Shown here one piece after another: positions 25,484 to 34,262 of a DNA stretch of 64,000 nucleotides. The DNA lies in assembly GCA_017644005.1 (NCBI GenBank), contig JAEPMJ010000001.1:744001-808000 (forward strand), in the 5' to 3' direction. Made by a program: the position numbers and the translations under genes. Each line of letters begins with the position of its first letter. Position 1 is the first letter of the stretch. Source of the stretch: Rhizobiaceae bacterium. Its GTDB lineage: Bacteria > Pseudomonadota > Alphaproteobacteria > Rhizobiales > Rhizobiaceae. Below the pieces are notes generated by a model. The model was not told where the DNA came from. It saw only the letters and a program-made list of their open reading frames with translations, and made no database searches.

Positions 25484-26308
25484 CTATCCGTGAAGAGCGT
25501 TCGTGACGCGGCGGGATGCTTCAAGCAAAGCGATGAGAATGGGGCCGCGAAGCGTATCAGTACTGACACGGCCCGAAGGACAGCCGACATTCAGTGCCGC
25601 AATCACGTTGTTGTCGAGATCGTGCACAGGTACGGAGATCGACCGCAAGCCGATTTCCATCTCGTCCTCGACCAGGGCAAATCCCTGACGGCGGACAAGT
25701 TCAATTTCCTCACGCAGGCGAACTTTGGACGTGATGCTTGATGGCGTCAGTTTTGTCAGCCTGGCGCGGTCTAAATAGGAGCGAAGCTCCTCATCGGGCA
25801 GTGCGGCCAGAAGAACACGTCCGGTCGACCCGATATGAGCCGGCATACGATGGCCGACGCGAATTCCGACCGTTACCTGCCGGTTGGGAAATGCGCGAGC
25901 CAGATAGATGACCGAATCCTGGTCGAGGATGGCAGCCATCGCCGATTCCTGGAGGTCCTCGGCGAGATCATCCAGTACCGGCTGGATCACGTCCCAGATA
26001 TCCATCGAAGCAAAAACAGAAAAGCCAAGATCGAAGACCTTTGGCAGCAGGCTGAAGTAGCGGCCCTCGACCCCAACATAGCCTTCCCGCACAAGGGTGT
26101 GCAGAAAACGCCGCGCAGTCGCTCGCGTCATGCCGGTTTCGGCCGCAACCTCGCTGAGGGTCAAGCGTGGCTTGTGTCGTGTAAAGACACGAATGACTTC
26201 AAGACCACGTGCAAAAGTGGACAGGTATTCCTGAGACATTGCCTTCGCGCCTTTTGACCGCGCTGGCTCTTGGCTCCACGACCCGACATCGTCCGATACC
26301 AGCGTCAT
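25484..26308 (-). CDS. IclR-family transcriptional regulator
   Basis: 274 residues. Helix-turn-helix around 31-82 (TLSEVAAETGMTRATARR), then the effector domain. It is strongly similar to the IclR protein at 8329-9177, including RGLEVIR and KPR(L/M)TLSEV. ATG at 26308 follows GGAGAG; the frame is open to 26374 and a shorter start exists at 26239. The neighbouring 218-bp gap (26309-26526) towards the OYE gene shows no clear operator of either type. It may share the GTTCG-N5-CGAAC sites with its paralogue. Confidence 0.9.
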   Translation of the reverse strand: MTLVSDDVGSWSQEPARSKGAKAMSQEYLSTFARGLEVIRVFTRHKPRLTLSEVAAETGMTRATARRFLHTLVREGYVGVEGRYFSLLPKVFDLGFSVFASMDIWDVIQPVLDDLAEDLQESAMAAILDQDSVIYLARAFPNRQVTVGIRVGHRMPAHIGSTGRVLLAALPDEELRSYLDRARLTKLTPSSITSKVRLREEIELVRRQGFALVEDEMEIGLRSISVPVHDLDNNVIAALNVGCPSGRVSTDTLRGPILIALLEASRRVTNALHG

Positions 26309-26526
26309 GGCTCTCTCCGATCCACAGCAAGCGCCAGCGAAACGATCCGTCCAGACCGAAGAACGAACGACCATTTGGCAAAACCGGACCGCCTATACAA
26401 GTCGTTTACCACCAATTCTTTACCGCCCTATCGTCGCAAATTCGATTTTCTACCCATGCATTCCCAGGCCTAGTCCAGTATCGAACGGTCGGGTGATTCG
26501 CCCATTTCGGTCCATGCACCCGCCGG

Positions 26527-27633
26527 TCAGTAGTATGACTTCAGCACCTCCGGATCGAAGGGCCTCAGAGCGTCAAACGCACCATCCCTGATCTTCATGA
26601 CCCACTCGGGATCCGCCAGAACCGCCCGGCCGACTGCCACGAGATCAAAGTCGCCTCGATCGAAGCGCCGCAGAAGTTCGTCGAGGCTTTGCGGCTCGGA
26701 CTTCTCGCCATTGACACCGGCAATGAATTCACCGTTGAGCCCGACCGATCCGACGGTTATCGTCGGCAGGCCGGCCACCTTTTTCGCCCAGCCGGCGAGG
26801 TTAAGGTCGGAACCCGAAAAGGCCGGCTCCCAGAACCTGCGCTGGGAACAGTGAAAGATGTCGATACCGGCATCTGCCAACGGCTCCAGCCACTCAGCCA
26901 TTTCATCCGGCGAACGCGCCACCCTGGCGTCATAATCGAGTCCCTTCCACTGCGATAAGCGGAAGATGAGCGGCAGCTTCTCAGGAAGTGCAGCGCGAAC
27001 GGCTTTCACGACCTCGGCACCGAAGCGCGCACGTTCGCGCAGCGTCGGCCCACCCCAGCCGTCCGCACGCGTGTTGGAAACGTGCCAGAAAAAATCGTCG
27101 ATCAGATAGCCATGTGCGCCGTGGATTTCGACAGCATCGAAACCAAGCCGAACCGCCGCCTCGCCGGCGGCGCCAAAGGCGGCGATCGTATCTTCGATTG
27201 CACGTTCGTCCATCGGCGGGAGCCGCGGTTCGTCAAGGGAGACCAAACCGGATGCCGTATCCACCGGTCCTGGCGGCGTCCATTCGACCCGGGGGTCGAG
27301 GCGCGGACCGACGTGCCAGATCTGCGGCGCGATCTTTCCACCTGCTTCATGAACTGCTTCAGCTACACGCTGCCAAGCTGCGAGCGCTTCCTTACCGTGA
27401 AAGTGCGGCACCCCCGGATCGTTCTTTGAGGACGGCCTGTTCACCACAGTGCCCTCGGTCAGGATGAGCCCGACATCGGCCTCGGCTCGACGCCGGTAGT
27501 AGTCAACCGCTGCCTGAGTCGGCACACCACCGGGCGAACGGGAGCGGGTCATTGGCGCCATGACCAGCCGGTTCTTCAGCGTCAGGGAGCGGACAGTGAA
27601 TGGCTGGAAAAGTTGATCGTGCCCCATGCTCAT
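26527..27633 (-). CDS. NADH:flavin oxidoreductase, old yellow enzyme family
   Basis: 368 residues. An FMN-binding TIM barrel: MAPMTRSR near residue 26, QIWHVG near 111, HGAHGYL near 170 and VGRAVLADPEW near the C terminus. The family reduces activated alkenes with NAD(P)H. It ends the operon starting at the fused hydantoinase and overlaps the M20 gene by 4 bp (ATGA), so it is probably used on an unsaturated product of that pathway. No iron-sulphur or second flavin domain is present. Confidence 0.93.
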   Translation of the reverse strand: MSMGHDQLFQPFTVRSLTLKNRLVMAPMTRSRSPGGVPTQAAVDYYRRRAEADVGLILTEGTVVNRPSSKNDPGVPHFHGKEALAAWQRVAEAVHEAGGKIAPQIWHVGPRLDPRVEWTPPGPVDTASGLVSLDEPRLPPMDERAIEDTIAAFGAAGEAAVRLGFDAVEIHGAHGYLIDDFFWHVSNTRADGWGGPTLRERARFGAEVVKAVRAALPEKLPLIFRLSQWKGLDYDARVARSPDEMAEWLEPLADAGIDIFHCSQRRFWEPAFSGSDLNLAGWAKKVAGLPTITVGSVGLNGEFIAGVNGEKSEPQSLDELLRRFDRGDFDLVAVGRAVLADPEWVMKIRDGAFDALRPFDPEVLKSYY

Positions 27634-29039
27634 GCCGGCACCTGCGGCTGCAGATCGTCTGGAAGCGGCGATCTATAGGGGGTCGTTGAAATTCGCTTGC
27701 GGAGATCAGCCTTTGCCGCCTCAAGGTGAGCGGGATCTGTAAACAGGTCTATCGCAGTCGCGGCCAGAGCTTTCGCAACATGGACCATGCCCTTATGCGC
27801 CGCCGGCGTCTTGCCCTGTGCCGTTACCTGCCAGGAATGACCGGGTGTTCCGATGGCATAGGTTGCCGATCCAGCCTGGGCGAATGGCACGACCCAGGAA
27901 ACATCGCCCAAGTCGGTTGAGCCCAACATGGGCACGCCGCGCGCCTCAAGCGGAACGATGATATCGCAGATGGCCGCGTCTTTCTGGGACACGCCGGCGC
28001 CAAGATATGCAGCCTCGATGTCGTCTGGACTCATGGTTGCCTGCATGCGGCGTGCAAACTCACGATCCGCGTCATCGAATGGCGTCGGGCCCAATTCCAT
28101 CATGTTCTTGTGAAGCAGCGCGTAGAGCGGCGGATTGTCGAGCACTTCCGACATGGCTGTCACGACGTTCCAATCGACCCTGGTCCCCGTCATTTGCGCC
28201 GCTCCCCTTGCGACATCCTTGACTCGATCGAGCAGAGCACCAAGGTCCGCGCTCCTGAGGCACCTGACGGAGTACCGGACGGTCGCTTCCGCCTGGACGA
28301 CATTGGGCGCACGGCCGCCGCTATCGAGCACGGCATAGTGCATGCGTGCATCCTGCGGCACGTGTTCGCGCAGGTAGTTGATGCCTACGCTCATCAGTTC
28401 GACCGCATCGAGCGCGCTTCGGCCAAGATGCGGCGAGACTGCGGCGTGAGCGGCTCGGCCGGAAAAACGGAAATCGATCATCATTACGGCCAGCGTCAGC
28501 GGAGGGATGATCCCACTGAAGGCCGTCGGATGCCATGAAAGCGCGGCGTCCACGTCTGCGAATACGCCATCGCGGACCATAAACGTTTTGGCCGCTCCTC
28601 CCTCCTCGGCCGGGCAACCGTAATAGCGTACACGACCGGGAATGTTGTTGTCGGCCAGGAATTGCTTCACGGCGCTCGCCGCCAGCAAAGAACCCGCGCC
28701 AAGAAGGTTGTGCCCACACCCGTGACCGTTGCCACCCTTCTCCAGGGGTTTTTCTTCGTCGATACCCGCTTCCTGACTCAGGCCCGGAAGCGCGTCGAAT
28801 TCTCCCAGGATAGCGATCACCGGTCCGTCATCACCGGCTTCACCCATTACAGCCGTTTCGATTCCGGCGACGCTGTCATGAACGCGGAACCCCTCTTCTT
28901 CCAATCTCTGACGATGGAGGGCGACGGATTTATGCTCGCGGTAGAGAAGTTCGGGATTGTCCCAAACGGAATCGCTGAGTTCGATGAACGCAGGTTTCTT
29001 GGAATCAACTATTTCCCAGATGGGTTTTGAATTGGACAT
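27630..29039 (-). CDS. M20D-family amidohydrolase/peptidase
   Basis: 469 residues. The metal motif GHGCGH (105-110) with Cys108 is typical of the M20D group (AbgB, IAA-amino acid and N-acyl or N-carbamoyl amide hydrolases). PAEEGGAAK supplies the Glu ligand and catalytic Glu, and a dimerisation domain sits in the middle. ATG at 29039 follows AAGG; the reading back to 29210 lies in the ABC gene. Next to an ATP-dependent hydantoinase it would fit hydrolysis of the opened N-carbamoyl or N-acyl product to a free amino acid. Confidence 0.9.
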   Translation of the reverse strand: MSNSKPIWEIVDSKKPAFIELSDSVWDNPELLYREHKSVALHRQRLEEEGFRVHDSVAGIETAVMGEAGDDGPVIAILGEFDALPGLSQEAGIDEEKPLEKGGNGHGCGHNLLGAGSLLAASAVKQFLADNNIPGRVRYYGCPAEEGGAAKTFMVRDGVFADVDAALSWHPTAFSGIIPPLTLAVMMIDFRFSGRAAHAAVSPHLGRSALDAVELMSVGINYLREHVPQDARMHYAVLDSGGRAPNVVQAEATVRYSVRCLRSADLGALLDRVKDVARGAAQMTGTRVDWNVVTAMSEVLDNPPLYALLHKNMMELGPTPFDDADREFARRMQATMSPDDIEAAYLGAGVSQKDAAICDIIVPLEARGVPMLGSTDLGDVSWVVPFAQAGSATYAIGTPGHSWQVTAQGKTPAAHKGMVHVAKALAATAIDLFTDPAHLEAAKADLRKRISTTPYRSPLPDDLQPQVPA

Positions 29040-29047
29040 GTCTGCCT

Positions 29048-29878
29048 TCAGGCTTGTGATTTGACTCGAAACGGCGACTTGTCCGGATCGATGTCCGGCA
29101 TCGCTCCAATCAACATCCGGCCATAGTCGCTTTTCGGCGCGTCGAAGAGGTCGTCGATCGGAGCATTCTCGACGAGCTTGCCCTTGCGGATGAGGATTGC
29201 CGACTGGCACAGGTAGCGCACAACGGCGAGGTCGTGGCTGATGAAGAGGTAGGTCAGGTTGAGCTCGTCCTGCAGGCCGATCAAAAGCGCCAGCACCTGA
29301 GCCTGCACCGATACGTCGAGCGCGGAGGTCGGTTCGTCCAGAACGACCAGTTGCGGTTTACAGGCAAGAGCGCGTGCAATGCCGATCCGCTGGCGCTGCC
29401 CGCCCGAGAACTCGTGCGGATAGCGGTGCATATGGTCTTCCTCCATACGCACAAGCGTCAGAAGCTCGGCAACCCGATCGGTAATCTGCGCGTTCGACAT
29501 CCCCAGAATGTCGCGGTGGATCTCCATCGGCTCCGCTATCAGATCGCGAACCGACATGCGCGGATTCAGCGATGCATACGGGTCCTGGAAGACAACCTGA
29601 ATGCGCGCACGGATGGCTCGCAATTCGCGTTTCGAGAGGGTCGACAAGTCGGTACCGTCAAAAACGATGCGCCCGCTATCCGGCATTTCCAGGCCAAGGA
29701 TGATGCGCGATAGCGTCGACTTGCCGGATCCCGATTCGCCAACGATGCCTATGCTTTCACCTCGGCGTACCTCAAAACTGACATCGTCGAGCGCAGTAAT
29801 GGTCTCGCCCTTCCGATCAAAATAGCCACCAGACGTGACATAGCGCTTGGTGAGGTTTTCAACCTGAAGGATGGTCAT
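29048..29878 (-). CDS. peptide-type ABC transporter ATP-binding protein (DppF/OppF type)
   Basis: 276 residues. Walker [10 protein letters not shown] near 50-58, signature SGGQRQR, Walker [12 protein letters not shown] and switch His are visible. It is the second ATPase of the importer. Its end overlaps nothing, while its start overlaps the first ATPase gene by 4 bp (ATGA). Confidence 0.95.
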   Translation of the reverse strand: MTILQVENLTKRYVTSGGYFDRKGETITALDDVSFEVRRGESIGIVGESGSGKSTLSRIILGLEMPDSGRIVFDGTDLSTLSKRELRAIRARIQVVFQDPYASLNPRMSVRDLIAEPMEIHRDILGMSNAQITDRVAELLTLVRMEEDHMHRYPHEFSGGQRQRIGIARALACKPQLVVLDEPTSALDVSVQAQVLALLIGLQDELNLTYLFISHDLAVVRYLCQSAILIRKGKLVENAPIDDLFDAPKSDYGRMLIGAMPDIDPDKSPFRVKSQA

Positions 29879-30753
29879 GTCACAGCTCCAGCGACCGCAC
29901 GGTTTCTTGTCGGTCGTGGCGTATCCCGGGTCATCACCGCCGAAAGCAGTTCTTTCGTGTAGCTGTCGTCCGGATTCTTCAGAACCTTGCGCACATTGCC
30001 GCTCTCAACCACGCGCCCGGCATTCATCACCGAGACATCCGTGCACAGTTGTGCGACCACACCGATGTTGTGAGTGATGAAGATCATGGTGAGGTCGCGT
30101 TCGCGCACGAACGAACTCATCAATTCCAGCACCTGCGCCTGAACCGAAACATCAAGCGCTGTCGTCGGCTCGTCGGCAATGAGCAGACGCGGCTGTCCGA
30201 TGAGCGCCATGGCAATCAGCACGCGCTGGCGCATGCCACCCGAGAATGTGTGCGGATAGGCGTCAATCCGAGTTTGCGGGTCAGGAATCCCGACCTGTCC
30301 CAGAAGGTCTACGCAGCGCTGGCGCGCGGCCGCCCGCCTTGCCCGGCGCGAGGCACGCGCATGAGCGCCAATGAGTTCCGGATCGGATTTTGCGACATTC
30401 ATCGCAATGTCGATCATTTGCGTCGAGATGCGAAAGGCCGGATTGAGGTTGGTCGTCGGGTCCTGGAAGATCATGCCGATCTGCCGGCCGCGCAGCCGCC
30501 GCATTTCGTCTTCGGATGCGGTCATGAGGTCCTGACCGTCGAAACGTATCGTACCGCCGAGGTAGCGTCCGGGCGGCGTCGGGACGAGGCGGGAAATCGA
30601 AAGCCCGGTCAGCGACTTGCCCGACCCGGTCTCGCCGACAACACCCGCGATCGCGTTTTCGCCGACGGTGAGGTCCACACCTCTGAGAACCTCGGTCTCG
30701 CCGTCGAAGCTGCGCATTGCCAGCCGGAGGCCATTGATCTCAAGCAGGCTCAT
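29875..30753 (-). CDS. peptide-type ABC transporter ATP-binding protein (DppD/OppD type)
   Basis: 292 residues. Walker A GETGSGKS near 40-47, SGGMRQR signature, [12 protein letters not shown]alker B and a C-terminal oligopeptide-transporter extension. It joins the DppF-type ATPase, and an ATGA overlap couples it to the permease gene upstream. Confidence 0.95.
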   Translation of the reverse strand: MSLLEINGLRLAMRSFDGETEVLRGVDLTVGENAIAGVVGETGSGKSLTGLSISRLVPTPPGRYLGGTIRFDGQDLMTASEDEMRRLRGRQIGMIFQDPTTNLNPAFRISTQMIDIAMNVAKSDPELIGAHARASRRARRAAARQRCVDLLGQVGIPDPQTRIDAYPHTFSGGMRQRVLIAMALIGQPRLLIADEPTTALDVSVQAQVLELMSSFVRERDLTMIFITHNIGVVAQLCTDVSVMNAGRVVESGNVRKVLKNPDDSYTKELLSAVMTRDTPRPTRNRAVAGAVT

Positions 30754-31649
30754 CTGCGCGCTCTCGGATCAAACACGTCGCGCAGGCCGTCGCCCATGAA
30801 ATTGAAGCTCAAGACCGACAGGAAGATCGCCAGGCCCGGGAAGATCGCCGTCCACCAGAAATGTGGAAGGTTGGAACGCGAAATCGACAGCATGACCCCC
30901 CATTCCGGTGTGGGCGGCCGAACGCCGATCCCGATGAAGCCAAGCGACGCGACCGCAAGGATGGCGAAACCCACATCCAACGACATCTTGACGATGATGG
31001 GCGAGGTAATGTTCGGCAGAATGTGACGGGTCAGAATGCGCGTGTTGCCCGCCCCCTGCGCCCTGGCGGCGAGAACATAGAGTTCGGCTTTGGACGACAG
31101 CACTTCGCCCCGCGCCATCCGGGCGAAACCCGGCCACCAGGCAAGCGCCAGCGCAAGGATCATATTCGGTATGCTGGGACCCAAACCTGCGGCGATCGCC
31201 ATGGCCAGTATCAGCGCTGGCAAGGTGAGGATCAGATCCGTGAATCGCATCAGGATCTCATCCAGCCAGGTACCGAAATAGCCAGCGATCACGCCAATGA
31301 AGGTACCGATCAAAGTCGCAAGTACGATCACCGCGATCCCACTCAAAAGCGAGATGCGCGCCCCGGCGAGCACCAGCGAGAAAATGTCCTGCCCCACCTC
31401 GTTCGTGCCGAACCAGAACTCGGCCGAAGGCGGCTGGAACCGGTTCGCGACGTTCACCTCGCCGTTCAGGTGCTCTGGGTATGGCGCGATGTACTCGCCA
31501 AAGAGCGCAAGCAGGAGCAGAAGCGCCACGATCACCAGTCCGATCACGGACAGTGGATTCTGGCGAAAGCGATAGAAGCCGCGGGCCCAATTGGTCCGCC
31601 GTGCCGAACGCGTGGCAGCGCCGTCGGTTGTTCGAACGACTTCGCTCAT
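30750..31649 (-). CDS. peptide-type ABC transporter permease (DppC type)
   Basis: 299 residues. A cytoplasmic N terminus of about 30 residues, six membrane helices, and the N-terminal GLVIVALLLLLALFGEYIAP segment typical of DppC. The EAA-like loop reads VLAARAQGAGNTRILTRHILPN. It overlaps the DppB-type gene by 4 bp. Confidence 0.94.
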   Translation of the reverse strand: MSEVVRTTDGAATRSARRTNWARGFYRFRQNPLSVIGLVIVALLLLLALFGEYIAPYPEHLNGEVNVANRFQPPSAEFWFGTNEVGQDIFSLVLAGARISLLSGIAVIVLATLIGTFIGVIAGYFGTWLDEILMRFTDLILTLPALILAMAIAAGLGPSIPNMILALALAWWPGFARMARGEVLSSKAELYVLAARAQGAGNTRILTRHILPNITSPIIVKMSLDVGFAILAVASLGFIGIGVRPPTPEWGVMLSISRSNLPHFWWTAIFPGLAIFLSVLSFNFMGDGLRDVFDPRARR

Positions 31650-32656
31650 TGTTTGTTGCTCACCTTGGGATTGAGAACGCCGTACAACATATCGACAACG
31701 AGGTTGGCCAGGATGAACACCACTCCGATCGCCAGGGTCACTGCAATCACTGGGTTGAAGTCCTGATTGAGGATCGCGTTGGTTGCGTAGAGGCCAATGC
31801 CCGGCCAGTCGAACACCTTCTCGACCAGCACGGTGCTTCCCAGAAGCCAGCCGACGTAAAGCCCGATAAGGGTCAGCGTCGCCGACGCTGCGTTCTTGGA
31901 AACGTATTTGAACAGAATAAGTGACGATGGCAGGCCAAGCGCCCGTTCCGTCTGCACATAATCCTGCTGCAGTACCTCAATGGTTGAGGACCGCATGATG
32001 CGTGCAATCGTTGCGATCGGCGCCAACGCCATGGTGAGCGCCGGGAGTATCAAATGAAGCACCGAGTATCGGAACGCCGTGAAGTCGCCGGCAATCAGAC
32101 TGTCTATCGTGTAGAACCCGGTGACGCCCGGCGGGGGCGATATGATGAATGGCAGCCGCCCGCTGAGCGGCAGCCATGACAGCATCATGCCAAATACAAG
32201 CTGTAGAACCAGCCCCAGGAAAAACTGCGGCATCGACATCGCCGACAGCGTTCCGGCGGCAATGGTCATGTCGGTCGCACTGTTGCGCCTGATACCGGCT
32301 ATCAAGCCAAGCGGAATGCCGATCAGTATTGCGATGAACAGCGAGAAGAACACCAGCTCCAGCGTCGCCGGAAGATAACCGGCAAGGTCACCGGCCACGG
32401 GACGCCGCGTCATAAGCGAGCGGCCGAAATCCCCCTCCAGCACGCCCGTGATGTAGCGCCAGTATTGCACCGGTATCGGTTGATCGAGCCCATATTCGGC
32501 GGCAATCGCCTGGCGCTGTTCCGCTGTGGCATACGGACCTGCTGCGAGTCCCGCCGGATCTCCCGGCAGGACTCGACCGATCACGAAGACAAGCATCGAC
32601 AGTCCGATCAGCAGCGGCGCAATCAGCGCAATGCGAAACAGGAGGTATCGAAGCAT
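31646..32656 (-). CDS. peptide-type ABC transporter permease (DppB type)
   Basis: 336 residues. The family start MLRYLLFRIALIAPLLIGLS is present, with a large periplasmic loop and the DYVQTERALGLP coupling region. It lies only 17 bp after the binding-protein gene, without the stem-loop seen in the other transport operons. Confidence 0.94.
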   Translation of the reverse strand: MLRYLLFRIALIAPLLIGLSMLVFVIGRVLPGDPAGLAAGPYATAEQRQAIAAEYGLDQPIPVQYWRYITGVLEGDFGRSLMTRRPVAGDLAGYLPATLELVFFSLFIAILIGIPLGLIAGIRRNSATDMTIAAGTLSAMSMPQFFLGLVLQLVFGMMLSWLPLSGRLPFIISPPPGVTGFYTIDSLIAGDFTAFRYSVLHLILPALTMALAPIATIARIMRSSTIEVLQQDYVQTERALGLPSSLILFKYVSKNAASATLTLIGLYVGWLLGSTVLVEKVFDWPGIGLYATNAILNQDFNPVIAVTLAIGVVFILANLVVDMLYGVLNPKVSNKQ

Positions 32657-32673
32657 GCCGGCGTATTCTCCCG

Positions 32674-34236
32674 TCAGCCTTTCAGCGACAGCGGGAAGAA
32701 ATCCACCGCCTGCACAATGATCGGCGTGAAGGTATAACCCTCCACATTGTCGCGCAGACCGACCTTCGATTTCTCGACGACACCGAAGATATCTGGAGCA
32801 TCATCGACGATCGCCCTCTGAACCTTGGCGTACAGCTGCGCCCGCTTTTCGCTGTCCGGCTCGTAGCGAGCCTGTTCGATCAATGCATCGACCGACGGGT
32901 TCTTGTAGACGGGGTTCTGCCAACCGCCATTGCGGCTGGAGTGATAGCCGGCATAGGCGATCACATCGGGGTCGGCATAACCAACGCCGAGATAGACGCA
33001 GAAGAACGGCGGGAATTTCTCCGGGCTTTCCGCCATGCTGAGCATGTCGGGCCAGGTGGCCGGAATGATGTTGACGTTGATGTTGAGGTCGCGAAGGCTG
33101 TCCAGCAGAACCAGGCACCAGAGCCGTTCCTGCTCGAGGCCGGTAACGTAGACCGCGTCGAGCGTCAGGCCACCTTCCGGCCATTCCGTCTTGGCAAGAT
33201 ATTCCTTCGCCTTCTCGATATCGCGACGCGGGACTTCAAGACTTCCGTCGTGACCGAAGAAGCTCGACGGCAGCGGCCCTTGCATCAACTCCGCCAATCC
33301 GCTGACACGCAGCATCTCGTCGTAGTCGAACGCGTAGGAGATCGCCTTACGCAGGTTAACGTCGGCCGTCGGGCCGTGCTCGGTGTTCATCTTGATGGAG
33401 AAGGTCCGGTCGCCCGGCTCCACGACCGTCTTTACGCCGGGCACGCCTTCGAGCGCCACAATGTCGTCGCTCGTCAGATCCACCGCCATATGGATCTCGC
33501 CGCGCTGGAGCATCAGACGCTGGTTGGTGTTTTCGCGTACGTAACGCCAGATGATGGTGTCCGTATTGCCGCCGCCCTCGCGCCACCCTTCGGGATCGCG
33601 TTTAAACTCGATGACGCTTTCTGGCTCGAAGCGGGCAACCTTGAACGGACCCGAACCGGCTGTGTTGTTCAGCAGGTAGGACTGCCCCATGTCACTGCCC
33701 GCGTTGGCCTCGATGACCGCTGGATTGACGATCGATATCCAGGGAAGCACCTGAAGGAAAGCCGCGAAGGGCTGGAGCAGCGTGAACTCGACCGTGTGGT
33801 CGTCGATGACCTTGATAGAATCCGGACCGACAACGCCGTTGATCATCCAGTTGTTGCCGCGGCCAATGGCCTGAATGCGATCAAACGAATACTTGACGGC
33901 CTCGGCATCGAGCGGGCTTCCATCATGGAACCTGGCGTTCGGATTGAGCTTGAAGGTATAGACAAGCCCGTCTTCTGAAATCGTCCACTCCGTCGCAACG
34001 CGCGGGACGATTTGCGGCGGCGCTCCCACAGCATCGACCAGCGCGTCATAGATGTTCCGCATCAGGACCGATGTCGGATAATCCTGACCGGCATGAGGAT
34101 CGAAATGGCTTTGCGCACCCTGATTGCCGATCACCAGTGTCTTGTTCTGCTGCGCCATCAGCGCTGATGGAATAGCCGCCCCCGCCGTCGCCGCGACGGT
34201 GCTCAGCATGAGTTGTCGTCTGTTCATCTTCAGCAT
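32674..34236 (-). CDS. peptide-type ABC substrate-binding protein, family 5
   Basis: 520 residues. Tat-like signal (MNRRQLML near residues 4-11) ending at LMAQQ. The mature protein has the DppA fold, including NPNARFHDGSPLDAEAVKYS. ATG at 34236 follows GGGAGG; the longer reading starting at 34251 would begin on the ribosome site itself. Family 5 proteins bind peptides, opines, nickel-heme or glycosides. The linkage with hydantoinase and amidase suggests a peptide-like or cyclic amide cargo. Confidence 0.93.
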   Translation of the reverse strand: MLKMNRRQLMLSTVAATAGAAIPSALMAQQNKTLVIGNQGAQSHFDPHAGQDYPTSVLMRNIYDALVDAVGAPPQIVPRVATEWTISEDGLVYTFKLNPNARFHDGSPLDAEAVKYSFDRIQAIGRGNNWMINGVVGPDSIKVIDDHTVEFTLLQPFAAFLQVLPWISIVNPAVIEANAGSDMGQSYLLNNTAGSGPFKVARFEPESVIEFKRDPEGWREGGGNTDTIIWRYVRENTNQRLMLQRGEIHMAVDLTSDDIVALEGVPGVKTVVEPGDRTFSIKMNTEHGPTADVNLRKAISYAFDYDEMLRVSGLAELMQGPLPSSFFGHDGSLEVPRRDIEKAKEYLAKTEWPEGGLTLDAVYVTGLEQERLWCLVLLDSLRDLNINVNIIPATWPDMLSMAESPEKFPPFFCVYLGVGYADPDVIAYAGYHSSRNGGWQNPVYKNPSVDALIEQARYEPDSEKRAQLYAKVQRAIVDDAPDIFGVVEKSKVGLRDNVEGYTFTPIIVQAVDFFPLSLKG

Positions 34237-34262
34237 GTATTTACCTCCCATAAGATGTTGCC

